A stretch of DNA of 64,000 nt from Geobacillus zalihae NBRC 101842 (GTDB lineage: Bacteria; Bacillota; Bacilli; Bacillales; Anoxybacillaceae). Below, piece after piece: positions 25,711-34,053 of this stretch. The stretch lies in assembly GCF_001544135.1 (NCBI RefSeq), contig NZ_BCPV01000002.1, positions 62,001 through 126,000 of the forward strand. The letters run 5' to 3'. Every line of letters starts with the position of its first letter. Position 1 is the stretch's first letter. The notes under the pieces were generated by a model. It did not search any database, was not told where the DNA came from, and saw only the letters and a program-made list of their open reading frames with translations. A program made the position numbers and the translations under genes.

Positions 25711-26499
25711 CTAACGGTACATCGCCCACAATCCGATATCGCGAAAACCAAGGCGATGGTAAATGCGGCCGGCGTCTGGATTGTCATAAAACAAGCACGG
25801 CATCTTCCCTTCAGCGAGCAAATCGCAAACGAGCTTCGCCACGATGGTGCTGGCATACCCTTTCCCTCGATGCTCCTGATCCGTGCAGACGCCGACGATC
25901 ATCGCCGACAATGAGTTTTCCGCTGATGTCGATGCCGCGGCCACCATTCGGCCGTCTTGTTCAATGTAGTACGTTCTAGCTGAATTGGTTTCCATCCCTT
26001 TCACCAGCATATCGCGGGACGACGGCCTCGTTTCAAATTCGGCAATGCGGCGCCGCAAGTCGAGAATCCGGTCGACATCGGCCAATTCGGCTTTTTTGAC
26101 GGCGAACGCCCCCATTTCTTGACGGGCGTATTCATCCGTCCGACACTCGCAAAAGTAAAGCGTTCGCTTCTCCCCAAGCGGCAGCCGCTCTTCGAACTGC
26201 CTGGCAATGTCCGCCTTGCCGGACAGCTGGATGGACGATGATTGGGCTGTCTCGCGGATGAGACGAGCAAAGCCATCGGCATCAAAATCGCCAGGCGCGT
26301 ACGGAATGTAGGAATCGTAATAACGGAGCAGCACCGCCTTCAGCGAGCCGGCATCGTCAAACTGCCCCCAAACGTCTTGGAAATCGGCGTCATAGCCAAA
26401 CGACTCAATATCGCCGATGATAAATAAATTGAACGACGGATCTTGCCGCAAAAACGAAAATACTTGTTGATCGTCTTCGGCCGTTAACCGGCGAATCAT
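25711..26499 (-). CDS. GNAT-family N-acetyltransferase
   Basis: A 262-aa protein with a C-terminal GNAT domain: acetyl-CoA loop VGVCTDQEHRGKGYASTIVAKL and closing LFYDNPDAGRIYHRLGFRDIG. The N-terminal half (FSFLRQDPSFNLFIIGDIESFG) is a related, degenerate domain as in ZooA/FR47-like two-domain members. The ATG at 26499 follows GCGGGGG; the frame upstream to 26580 contains the promoter. The substrate cannot be inferred. Confidence 0.8.
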   Translation of the reverse strand: MIRRLTAEDDQQVFSFLRQDPSFNLFIIGDIESFGYDADFQDVWGQFDDAGSLKAVLLRYYDSYIPYAPGDFDADGFARLIRETAQSSSIQLSGKADIARQFEERLPLGEKRTLYFCECRTDEYARQEMGAFAVKKAELADVDRILDLRRRIAEFETRPSSRDMLVKGMETNSARTYYIEQDGRMVAAASTSAENSLSAMIVGVCTDQEHRGKGYASTIVAKLVCDLLAEGKMPCLFYDNPDAGRIYHRLGFRDIGLWAMYR

Positions 26500-26533
26500 A
26501 GAATTCCCCCGCTTTTCGAATGATATTTTTTCC

Positions 26534-26562
26534 ATTATACTATGAATCATCCCTGTTGCCAA
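26534..26562 (-). promoter_or_regulatory. Sigma-A promoter of the GNAT gene
   Basis: TTGGCA, 17 bases, TATAAT on the minus strand, 35 bases before the start at 26499. Confidence 0.75.
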
Positions 26563-26592
26563 TGGCATTTGTGGCGTCAAACCGAGAGGACT

Positions 26593-26618
26593 GCCGATGC
26601 CCCTAAGTCTGCATCGGC
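26593..26618. repeat. Hairpin upstream of the interrupted small frame
   Basis: GCCGATGC, ten bases, GCATCGGC: a perfect 8-bp stem without a T-run on either side. It lies in the 370-base gap between GNAT and ilvA, ahead of an AAAGGAGG site. Confidence 0.4.
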
Positions 26619-26666
26619 CAACTGCAAAGAAAGGAGGAAGCCCGCTCTCAAAAAAGCGAGGCGACG

Positions 26667-26774
26667 ATGCCGATGAAGTTTATTGACGATCTGTACGAAT
26701 ACTATAAAGATCGACTGACTGCACTTCTGGGGAGTTGCAAGCCCCCACTTCAAGCGTTCGCGAAGTGGGGGTAG
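26667..26774 (+). pseudogene. Small frame interrupted by an IS200/IS605-type end
   Basis: Starts MPMKFIDDLYEYYKDRLTAL after GAGGCGACG, reading like a normal small protein, then runs into the mobile-element end at about 26728 and stops at 26774. The second part is the element hairpin translated. It is probably the 5' end of a small gene that lost its remainder. Confidence 0.4.
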
Positions 26775-26779
26775 TTGAC
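26742..26779 (+). mobile_element. Solo right end of an IS200/IS605 (IS1341-like) element
   Basis: CCCCCACTTC, ten bases, GAAGTGGGGG: a perfect 10-bp hairpin followed by TAGTTGAC. This looks like the subterminal hairpin and tail of tnpB-carrying IS200/IS605 elements common in thermophilic bacilli. No transposase or left end is nearby, so it is a remnant or a minimal palindrome-associated derivative. Confidence 0.55.
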
Positions 26780-26872
26780 TTGGCAGCCCTGTGAACATGA
26801 TTTCGAAGACGGCTTTTCCACTGTTTGCTTAACAGACAGTGGCGAAACACAAACCGTTTTCCCATCGCGCGC

Positions 26873-28087
26873 TCATCGGTAAAACTGTACATCATAGCCT
26901 TCTTTCAACAGCACTTGGTAAATTTGCTGAATATGGTCTTCGTTTTTTGTCTCGAGCGAAAAGTGAATTTCCGCCTGACCTGGCAGCACTTTGGCGCCGA
27001 TGCGCTGATGGTGAATCGACATCACGTTTGCCTCAAGCTCCGCAATAATGCGCAGCAGCTTGTTCAACTGGCCCGGCTTGTCGGAGATGACCGTTGTAAA
27101 CGTCACAAACCGGCCCGCTTCGACAAGCCCCCGCTCAATGATGCGGGAAATGAGCGTCACATCGACGTTGCCGCCGCTTAAAATGGCGGCGACTTTTTTG
27201 CCGCGAAACGGCAGCTTTTGATACAACAATGCCGCCAACGGACAAGCTGCCGCCCCTTCGATTAACAGCTTGTTCCGCTCGAGCACATACAGCATCGTCC
27301 GTGAAATTTCCGCCTCTTCCACGCACACAACGCCATCGACGTATTGCTCAATGTATTGGTACGTAATATTGCCCGGCTTTTTCACGGCAATCCCATCGGC
27401 GATCGTATTCGATGCGGCAATGGAGACGGGCTGTTTATGGCGTATGGCCGCCGTCATGCCGGGGCAAGCCGATGACTCAACGCCGTACACTTCAACCGAT
27501 GGCTTCAGCTGTTTTAACGTAAACGCCACCCCCGCAAGCAACCCGCCGCCGCCGACCGGACAAAGAACGCCATCGACGTCGGGAAGCTGCTCGATCAGCT
27601 CTAAGCCGATCGTCCCTTGGCCGGCCATCACCGCCAAGTCGTCAAACGGATGAACAAATGTCATCCCCCGTTCACGTTGCAACTCTAATGCATATTCCAA
27701 AGACTCGTCAAACACATCGCCGTACAGCACGACTTCCGCCCCGTAGCTTTTCGTCGCTTCAATTTTGCTGAGCGGCGCCCCTTTCGGCATGACAATCGTG
27801 CAAGGAATGCCGAGCATGCCGCTTGCGTAGGCGACCCCTTGGGCGTGGTTGCCGGCCGAGGCGGCGATGACGCCGCGCGCCCTTTCTTCTTCCGTGAGCG
27901 ACATAATTTTATTGAATGAGCCTCTCACCTTAAACGAACCTGTTTTTTGCAAATTTTCCAGTTTCATATACACGTCATTGCCGGACAGCCGGCTGAACGT
28001 CTGCGAATGCTCAAGCGGCGTTTGGTGGACGATGCCTTTCATTTTCGCTCGCGCTTGTTCAATGTCTGTTAACGTCAACATCATCAA
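26873..28087 (-). CDS. ilvA: Threonine dehydratase with ACT domain
   Basis: A 404-aa PLP enzyme that deaminates L-threonine to 2-oxobutyrate, the entry to isoleucine. KTGSFKVRGSFNKI carries the PLP Lys, SAGNHAQGVAYAS and GGGGLLAG the cofactor loops; an ACT domain (about residues 325-404, FTTVISDKPGQLNKLLRIIAELEANV) closes the protein. One ACT domain and this length match the shorter biodegradative/IlvA1 class. GGTGG precedes two adjacent ATGs (28087, 28084). Confidence 0.88.
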   Translation of the reverse strand: MMMLTLTDIEQARAKMKGIVHQTPLEHSQTFSRLSGNDVYMKLENLQKTGSFKVRGSFNKIMSLTEEERARGVIAASAGNHAQGVAYASGMLGIPCTIVMPKGAPLSKIEATKSYGAEVVLYGDVFDESLEYALELQRERGMTFVHPFDDLAVMAGQGTIGLELIEQLPDVDGVLCPVGGGGLLAGVAFTLKQLKPSVEVYGVESSACPGMTAAIRHKQPVSIAASNTIADGIAVKKPGNITYQYIEQYVDGVVCVEEAEISRTMLYVLERNKLLIEGAAACPLAALLYQKLPFRGKKVAAILSGGNVDVTLISRIIERGLVEAGRFVTFTTVISDKPGQLNKLLRIIAELEANVMSIHHQRIGAKVLPGQAEIHFSLETKNEDHIQQIYQVLLKEGYDVQFYR

Positions 28088-28493
28088 ACCACCCTTTCCG
28101 ATCGGGCGACCGGTTCTTGTTCACCCCGCTTTATTATATACAAAACATTTCATCACCGACAAATGTTGCTTTTCTTTAGTTGGTTTTGGATTATTTTTAG
28201 CATATAGTTTTGTTGCATAAAATCATGTTCAACAAACATCGCTGCAACCCGCTTCCTTTGTCAAACCGTTTGAACGTTGGACTTGTCCCAAAACATCAGA
28301 GTGTTTCTAGGGGAAGAGCTGTCTACGGTCTGTTCTTTTTCTTTTGTGAATATTGTTTATTTAGAACATTGTTCTATAGATTTGGCCAATTGCCAACGGG
28401 AAAAAGCGGCCAAAAAGATCGGCGATAGGCAAACGCGAGGGAATTTGCTAATATGAAAGAAAAGCATTCGGAAGACGAAAGGATGAAACGGTT
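28088..28493. other. AT-rich divergent intergenic region with a palindrome
   Basis: 406 bases without a credible gene between ilvA and the AlaX gene; AT content is clearly higher than in the flanks. It should hold both promoters. TAGAACATTGTTCTA (28362-28376) is a perfect palindrome around one base and may be an operator for the plus-strand gene. No T-box or riboswitch was recognised. Confidence 0.45.
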
Positions 28494-29663
28494 GTGACGA
28501 AAAAGTTGTACTATACGGCGCCGGATGTTGACGTGTGGACGACAACGGTGACAAGCGTCCGCCAAGACGGCGAAACATACATTGTCACCTTGGCGGAAAC
28601 AGCGTTTTACCCGGAAGGCGGTGGCCAACCGTCTGACGCCGGCACGATCGCCGGCTTGCCGGTGCTCGATGTGTTTGACGAAAACGGGGAAGTGTATCAC
28701 CGCCTTCCTGCCCACCCGGGAATGGGCGCCGTTTCATGCGTCCTTGATAGGAAACGGCGCCGCGATCATACACAACAGCATAGCGGCCAACATTTATTAT
28801 CCGCTGTACTCGTTGAACAGCTCGGCGCCGAAACAGTCGGTTTTCACCTTGGGCGCGAGGTCGTCACAATCGACATCACGGCGGGTGCGCTGACGGAAGC
28901 AGACATGCTGGCAGTGGAAAACCGGGCCAACGAACTCATTTACGCGAATCTCCCGGTCGAGACGTATTGGGTGACGCCGGAAGAAGCAGAACGGATGCCG
29001 TTTCGCAAGCGTCCCGATGTCCAAGGTTCTGTCCGTGTTGTCGAGATGAAAGGGATCGATTTGTCGGCGTGCTGCGGCACCCATGTGAAACGCACGGGCG
29101 AAATCGGCGTGATCAAATTGCTGAAAGCAGAGCGCCATCGCGGCATGACGCGTCTTTCCTTTCTTTGCGGCGGCCGGGCGCTTGCCGACTACCAGCAAAC
29201 CCACCGCGTCGTGCAGGCGGCAGCAGGTCGGTTCGGGACAAGCCGCGATCAGCTGCTCGACGTGATCGCAAAATGGGAACAAGAGAAAAAAGAATGGGAA
29301 AAACGGCTGCGCCAATACGAGGCAATCGTCTTTGCCGTCGAAGCCGAACGGGCCGCCGCCGAATCAGGACGTGCAGTGATTGGCCGTTACGACCAATATG
29401 GGGCAAAAGAACTGCAAATGATCGCCCGTCTGATCGCCGACCGTTATGGCAAAACCGCGCTTCTCGCCTCCACCTCCGATTGGCGCGCCGTGATCGCCAA
29501 AGCACCGTCTTCCTTGCTCCATGCAGGGAACTGGCTGAAAGAACAAGCCGCCCTGTTTGGCGGCAAAGGGGGCGGCAACGAGCGGCAGGGGCAAGCTGCT
29601 TTTCCGTCCCTTGAGGCGCTTAGCCAGTTCCTTTCCCGCGTGGAAACGGCAGGCATCGATTGA
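28494..29663 (+). CDS. AlaX-type alanyl-tRNA editing protein with DHHA1 domain
   Basis: A 389-aa homologue of the editing half of alanyl-tRNA synthetase, expected to deacylate Ser- or Gly-tRNA(Ala). FYPEGGGQPSDAG, the HTQQHSGQHLLSAV zinc motif and SACCGTHVKRTGEIG (second Cys/His pair) are intact; a coiled coil (about 250-290) leads to a DHHA1 domain ending HAGNWLKEQAALFGGKGGGN. There is no aminoacylation domain. The start is a GTG at 28494 after AAAGGATG; a TTG two bases upstream is in another frame. Confidence 0.85.
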   Translation: MTKKLYYTAPDVDVWTTTVTSVRQDGETYIVTLAETAFYPEGGGQPSDAGTIAGLPVLDVFDENGEVYHRLPAHPGMGAVSCVLDRKRRRDHTQQHSGQHLLSAVLVEQLGAETVGFHLGREVVTIDITAGALTEADMLAVENRANELIYANLPVETYWVTPEEAERMPFRKRPDVQGSVRVVEMKGIDLSACCGTHVKRTGEIGVIKLLKAERHRGMTRLSFLCGGRALADYQQTHRVVQAAAGRFGTSRDQLLDVIAKWEQEKKEWEKRLRQYEAIVFAVEAERAAAESGRAVIGRYDQYGAKELQMIARLIADRYGKTALLASTSDWRAVIAKAPSSLLHAGNWLKEQAALFGGKGGGNERQGQAAFPSLEALSQFLSRVETAGID

Positions 29664-29729
29664 CGGCTCCTGCCCGCACCGCCCGGTTGCTTCGATTCGT
29701 TTCGTCCTCCCGTCGGATCGATGCGATGT

Positions 29730-29758
29730 CCGCCATAGCCGACGGAGGGCGGTTTTTG
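29730..29758 (+). terminator. Terminator after the AlaX gene
   Basis: CCGCC and GGCGG arms followed by TTTTTG. CCGTCGG at 29710-29716 could instead pair with CCGACGG at 29739-29745 inside the loop, giving an alternative structure that would exclude the terminator. Confidence 0.6.
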
Positions 29759-29799
29759 TAAAATGAAAAACGAAATGTGCAGCTAAGGAGTTTGAAGAG

Positions 29800-31062
29800 A
29801 TGAACGATCGACTCGTACAATCGCAAATCGAAGAGCTCGAACGAAAGCTGCGCGCTTATGAGCGGCTCATCGAAACGCTTCCGTTTCCGTTCACCTTTGC
29901 CGATTACGAAAGTGGAATCGCCATCGAAAAAAAGCGCGGCGACGTCCGGCCGCACCTTCGCACCATTCCACCGTCCCTTGAAAAGGAAGCCAAATGGCAG
30001 TGGGATATTGACTTGTATCACGACGTACCGTTTGAAAAAGTGGAAGCCTTTTTGACGCCGTTGCTCGATCTCGTGCCGCACCATATCGTTTTTGTCGACG
30101 ACAAAGGGATCATCACGCTTTGCAATTTGCAGGCGGCCATTGACACGGGCGTCGAGCGCGACGCCATCATCGGCAAACATATTCGCGAGCTGCTGAAGCT
30201 GCCTGACGAGCTGATCGCAACGCTCGAATCGCTTGAAAAAGGCGAGCCGCTTTACAATTACGAAGTGCTCGACCGATTTTACGGCATCGTCAACACCCGT
30301 TTTATTTACAACGATGACGGATCGATCAAACGAGTCATCAGTATGTTTCAGTCGCTCAATATGATGAAAGAAACAGAAAAGCTGGCGGTCGCTGGCCGCA
30401 TCGCCGCCGGCATCGCCCATGAAATCCGCAATCCGCTGACGACGGTGCGCGGATATTTGCAACTATTGAAAAGCGACTTGCCGGATCGCATCGCCTCGCT
30501 CGTTGAGCGGCTTTTAATTCCTGAGCTCGACCGGGCGAACGACATTATCACGGATTTTTTGAATATCGCCAAGCCGGCGGACGTCAAAATGGAGACGTTC
30601 AACTTGCACCGCTTTTTGCGCGACGATGTCGGCGTCCTATTGCAAAGCGAAGCGCTATTGCATAACGTCGACGTCCATTTTGACCTTGATGACCAGCTTG
30701 ACGACTACGAAATGAACGGCGACCGCAGCCAGCTTTTGCAAGTGTTTTTAAACTTATTTCGCAACGCCGTGGAAGCAAAAGTGGCGAAAACGATGAAGGT
30801 GTCGATCTGCAGCCGAAAAATCAACCATCTCGTTCAGCTTCGCTTCTGCGACGATGGGCCCGGCATTCCGCCGTCGGTCATCGACCATGTTTTCGATCCG
30901 TTTTTTTCAACGAAGGAAACGGGAACTGGGCTCGGCCTGTCATTATCGAAAAAAATCGTCGAACTGCATCGCGGGACGATGAAAGTGCAAAGCGACGCGC
31001 ACGGCACATGTTTTTTGATCGAATTCCCGCTTTGCAGCCAACCGCCGTTTCTTTCGTCATAA
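29800..31062 (+). CDS. Soluble PAS-domain sensor histidine kinase
   Basis: A 420-aa cytoplasmic kinase: N-terminal coiled coil (1-25), PAS domain (about 85-195, VPHHIVFVDDKGIITLCN), HisKA with IAHEIRNPLTTVRGYLQLL, N-box QVFLNLFRNAVEA, G-boxes DDGPGIPP and GTGLGLSL. There is no membrane segment or adjacent response regulator, so it resembles orphan sporulation-type kinases. AAGGAG lies nine bases before the ATG. The specific paralogue is not assignable. Confidence 0.82.
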   Translation: MNDRLVQSQIEELERKLRAYERLIETLPFPFTFADYESGIAIEKKRGDVRPHLRTIPPSLEKEAKWQWDIDLYHDVPFEKVEAFLTPLLDLVPHHIVFVDDKGIITLCNLQAAIDTGVERDAIIGKHIRELLKLPDELIATLESLEKGEPLYNYEVLDRFYGIVNTRFIYNDDGSIKRVISMFQSLNMMKETEKLAVAGRIAAGIAHEIRNPLTTVRGYLQLLKSDLPDRIASLVERLLIPELDRANDIITDFLNIAKPADVKMETFNLHRFLRDDVGVLLQSEALLHNVDVHFDLDDQLDDYEMNGDRSQLLQVFLNLFRNAVEAKVAKTMKVSICSRKINHLVQLRFCDDGPGIPPSVIDHVFDPFFSTKETGTGLGLSLSKKIVELHRGTMKVQSDAHGTCFLIEFPLCSQPPFLSS

Positions 31063-31066
31063 ATCG

Positions 31067-31100
31067 CTTCCGAAGAGGGGGGTCATCCCAGCTTCGGAAG
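31067..31100 (+). other. Perfect hairpin after the PAS kinase gene
   Basis: CTTCCGAAG and CTTCGGAAG arms with a 16-base loop, starting four bases after the kinase stop. No T-run follows, so termination is doubtful; it may protect the 3' end or lie in the leader of the MATE gene. Confidence 0.45.
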
Positions 31101-31159
31101 TGGAGAGATTGATGATTTAGAACAATGTGTCACTTTATTACGGAAAAGGAGGAGCCATT

Positions 31160-32527
31160 ATGGCAACGACCGCTCCGCCCAACGGCAAATGGCGGCGCCT
31201 GTTCGCCTTGTTTCTTCCCATTTTTGTTTCGCAAACCGGTCAATATGCCATGAACTTTGTCGATGTCGCCATGTCCGGTCATGCGAGCGCCGAAGATCTT
31301 GCCGGCGTCGCGATCGGCTCCAGCTTATGGGTGCCGGTGTGGACCGGCGCCGGCGGCATTTTGCTCGCCTTGTCCCCGATCGTCTCGCATCATCTCGGCG
31401 CCGGACGCCATGACTCAATCGCCCGCGCCGTCGCCCAGGCGCTCTACTTGGCTGTCGCGCTTGCTGCCGCCATTGTCCTGATCGGCGCCGCTTCTGTGCC
31501 GTTTATCTTGAAACAGATGTCTTTGGATGAAAACGTTCGGCATATCGCCTTTCATTATTTGCGCGCCTTGTCGTTTGGGATCATCCCTCTGTTTCTTTAT
31601 TCTGTGCTCCGCTATTTCATCGATGCGCTTGGGCAAACGAAAGTGACGATGTGGATTACGCTCACCGCCTTGCCGGTCAATATGCTGTTCAACTGGTTGT
31701 TGATTTACGGGCATGGCGGATTTCCGCGCCTTGGCGGCATCGGCACTGGTTACGCGACGGCGATCACGTATGCGTACTGCTTCGCGGCCGCTGCCTTTGC
31801 CGCTTTGAAATTTCGCCGCTTGGCTCCCTATCGTGTACTCGTCCGTTTCTACCGTCCGTCATGGGCCGCATGGAAAGAGTTGCTGAAAACCGGGGTGCCG
31901 ATCGGGTCGGCCATCTTTTTTGAAACGAGCATTTTCGCTGCGGTGACGCTGCTTGTCGGCCGGTTTGGCGCGGAAACGGTCGCCGCGCATCAAAGCGCCC
32001 TCAACTTCGCTTCACTGTTGTATATGATTCCGCTCAGCTTATCGATGGCGCTGACGATCGCCGTGGGCGTTGAAGCCGGGGCCAACCGTTATGAAGCCGC
32101 CAAACAATATTGCTTGATCGGCATCACCCTCGCCTTGGCCGTCGCCGCCGCCGCTGCATTGTTTCTTTCCGTCTTCCGCGGCGATGTTGCTCGACTGTAT
32201 ACAAACGATCCGACAGTGGCGGCGTTGACGGAGAAGTTTTTGCTCTATGCGATCTTCTTTCAAGTTTCCGATGCCATCGCCGCTCCCATCCAAGGAGCGC
32301 TGCGGGGCTATAAAGAGGTAAGCGCCGTTTTTTGGTCCGCTCTTCTCGCCTATTGGGGCGTTGGGCTTCCGCTTGGCTGCGCGCTCGCTCTACTGACTGC
32401 CGCCGGGGCGTTCGGCTATTGGATCGGCCTGATCGCCGGATTGGCAACGGGCGCGCTGTTTCTCAGCTTTCGCCTGCGGGCCGTTTGGCGCAGACATGAC
32501 AGCGGGCGTGCGCCATGCGCCTTTTAA
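31160..32527 (+). CDS. MATE-family multidrug efflux protein
   Basis: A 455-aa exporter with twelve helices in two halves. Family motifs include PIFVSQTGQYAMNFVDVAMSGHAS in helix 1, LGQTKVTMWITLTALPVNMLFNWLLIYG and HQSALNFASLLYMIPLSLSMALTIAVGVEAGA. The ATG at 31160 follows AAAAGGAGG; the frame from 31127 is leader. Followed by a strong terminator. Substrates are unknown, and drive may be sodium or proton. Confidence 0.87.
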   Translation: MATTAPPNGKWRRLFALFLPIFVSQTGQYAMNFVDVAMSGHASAEDLAGVAIGSSLWVPVWTGAGGILLALSPIVSHHLGAGRHDSIARAVAQALYLAVALAAAIVLIGAASVPFILKQMSLDENVRHIAFHYLRALSFGIIPLFLYSVLRYFIDALGQTKVTMWITLTALPVNMLFNWLLIYGHGGFPRLGGIGTGYATAITYAYCFAAAAFAALKFRRLAPYRVLVRFYRPSWAAWKELLKTGVPIGSAIFFETSIFAAVTLLVGRFGAETVAAHQSALNFASLLYMIPLSLSMALTIAVGVEAGANRYEAAKQYCLIGITLALAVAAAAALFLSVFRGDVARLYTNDPTVAALTEKFLLYAIFFQVSDAIAAPIQGALRGYKEVSAVFWSALLAYWGVGLPLGCALALLTAAGAFGYWIGLIAGLATGALFLSFRLRAVWRRHDSGRAPCAF

Positions 32528-32546
32528 GAGGGAGCGGTCGATAAAC

Positions 32547-32587
32547 AAGGATGTCCCGCTCAGTTCTAGGGACATCCTTTTTGTTTC
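32547..32587 (+). terminator. Terminator of the MATE gene
   Basis: AAGGATGTCCC and GGGACATCCTT, a perfect 11-bp stem with an 11-base loop, followed by TTTTTGTTT. Confidence 0.9.
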
Positions 32588-32625
32588 AGCATGATGGATC
32601 ATGCAGTCGACAAGGCCGGTTTCCC

Positions 32626-33519
32626 TTAGCCGACCTCCTTAGGCGACGGCTGCTGCTTCATATACTGTAATACATCGAGGTCGATTTTTCCTTTCTCCAC
32701 TTGGCGCTCCTCAAAATTTTCTGTATGTATATACACGGTCAGCGCCTCATGAAGCGCCTCGAGATCCGCCGAGCGCTCTTTCGATAAATAACCGAGACGG
32801 ACCAAGTGGGCGGCCACCTCTTCCTTTACCGTTCCTTCAATCGCTGCCACTTTTTCGGGACGCGGTTTCTCAAAGTAAAGCTGGCGCAACTGATACAAGC
32901 GAATAAGCTCCTCGATCGGCCGCGGGTGATCATCGACGCGCAAATCGATATAGCGGTCATTGTAGCCGCCATATCCCCCTCCTTCTTTCACGACAAGCAA
33001 GGCGGCCGACTGTTGCCCGCGGCGGTCGCCCCCCGCTGCCTGACCAGCTTGAAGCGCCTTTAGCAATCGCTCGGCGAGCGGACCTTTTGTCTGCTCAAAC
33101 GCCCTTCCCATTGCCAGCACCGTTTCCTCGCCTGCTAAAATATTGCCTTGAGCCGCATAGTTCGGCCCGGTGATGCCCCCGGCCCACGGGTAACATTTTT
33201 TCCCGGTGAACGTCGCCGCCCGTCCTTTCGCATCCACGATGCCGACTTGGCGCAAATCGCGCTCACTGTCATCGGCAACGAGCAACTCAAGCGCTTCTTG
33301 CGCCGATTTCCCTTTTGCCATCCATTCGAGGCCGCGCGGTCCGTACGACGTGTTGGCGTACGATTGCGTCGCCACCGCTCCGACGCCCGCTTTCGCCCAC
33401 GGAACAACCGCACCAACGCCTAAAAATTTCGATTGAACAGCGATGCCAAGCTCCCCGGTCGCCGGATCGAACGCGACGATCGAAAACGTCGCGACAACAT
33501 CTTTCGGAATGCGTTTCAT
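32626..33519 (-). CDS. DUF1028 family protein (Ntn-hydrolase fold)
   Basis: A 297-aa protein of the DUF1028 family: TFSIVAFDPATGELGIAVQSKFLGVGAVVPWAKAGVGAVATQ near the start and QGNILAGEETVLAMGRAFE, QSAALLVVKEGGGYGG, YIDLRVDDHPRPIEELIRL further on. The last 70 residues form a helical tail seen in some members. Function is unknown; a peptidase or amidase role has been suggested from the fold. The ATG at 33519 follows GGAGGGTAA. It stands alone. Confidence 0.85.
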   Translation of the reverse strand: MKRIPKDVVATFSIVAFDPATGELGIAVQSKFLGVGAVVPWAKAGVGAVATQSYANTSYGPRGLEWMAKGKSAQEALELLVADDSERDLRQVGIVDAKGRAATFTGKKCYPWAGGITGPNYAAQGNILAGEETVLAMGRAFEQTKGPLAERLLKALQAGQAAGGDRRGQQSAALLVVKEGGGYGGYNDRYIDLRVDDHPRPIEELIRLYQLRQLYFEKPRPEKVAAIEGTVKEEVAAHLVRLGYLSKERSADLEALHEALTVYIHTENFEERQVEKGKIDLDVLQYMKQQPSPKEVG

Positions 33520-33606
33520 TTTCTTACCCTCCACGCTACTTCCATTTTTTTATTCTCCTTATATTTCTCCTCTTCCCTCCCATCTTCCTCCCTCTTTCAA
33601 AAAATA

Positions 33607-33644
33607 GCGGGGGAAACAGCCGTTGCCCGGCCGTCTCCCCCCGC
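33607..33644 (-). terminator. Terminator of the first YjcZ-type gene
   Basis: On the minus strand GCGGGGG ... CCCCCGC arms with an inner GGC/GCC stem, followed by TATTTTTTG, 16 bases after the stop at 33660. Confidence 0.75.
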
Positions 33645-33659
33645 ATGCCCATCATCCGC

Positions 33660-33794
33660 CTAGCACCATGTTGCCCCGACGATAATGAGCAAAATAAACA
33701 AAACGACAATCAGCACGAAGCCGTAGCCGTAGCCGCCATAACCCGGGTAGCCGAAGCCAAAGCCGCCCCAGCCGCCATAAAAGCCGCATGTCAT
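33660..33794 (-). CDS. YjcZ-type sporulation peptide 1
   Basis: A 44-aa peptide: Gly/Tyr/Phe-rich head (MTCGFYGGWGGFGFGYPGYG and on) and a hydrophobic tail VLIVVLFILLIIVGATWC, the form of YjcZ-family sporulation proteins. GGAGGTGACGAAT precedes the ATG. Probably made in sporulating cells and membrane-associated. One of three related peptides here. Confidence 0.8.
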   Translation of the reverse strand: MTCGFYGGWGGFGFGYPGYGGYGYGFVLIVVLFILLIIVGATWC

Positions 33795-33827
33795 ATTCGT
33801 CACCTCCTTGCTAGCAAGTAGGGTTCG

Positions 33828-33926
33828 TTAGTACACCCAACCACCGACACATGCACATCCGACAATAATCAACAAGATGAACAGAACGACGATCAACGCG
33901 AATCCGCCGCCGTAAGCTGCACCCAT
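33828..33926 (-). CDS. YjcZ-type sporulation peptide 2
   Basis: A 32-aa peptide, MGAAYGGGFALIVVLFILLI followed by IVGCACVGGWVY. GGAGGTGCTGGCAA lies just before the ATG. Same hydrophobic core as its neighbours at 33660 and 35171. Confidence 0.8.
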   Translation of the reverse strand: MGAAYGGGFALIVVLFILLIIVGCACVGGWVY

Positions 33927-34030
33927 TTGCCAGCACCTCCTTCGTTTTTGTACTAGTAGACTATTCAGAAGCCGAGGAAATGGTTAGATGTTTCAGCAAA
34001 AATGGGTATTTGCCGCAGAAATGGAAAAAA

Positions 34031-34052
34031 AGCGGCCCGTCCTCGGACCGCT
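34031..34052 (-). terminator. Terminator of rarD
   Basis: AGCGGTCC, six bases, GGGCCGCT (one mismatch) followed on the minus strand by TTTTTTTCC, two bases after the stop at 34054. Confidence 0.85.
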
Positions 34053-34053
34053 G

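Noticed and set aside
28362-28376. LexA/SOS box
   Set aside because: The palindrome has three instead of four bases between GAAC and GTTC, and the neighbouring genes are not SOS genes.
28088-28493. T-box leader upstream of ilvA or the AlaX gene
   Set aside because: No T-box core sequence (AGGGUGGNACCGCG type) or matching terminator was found on either strand.
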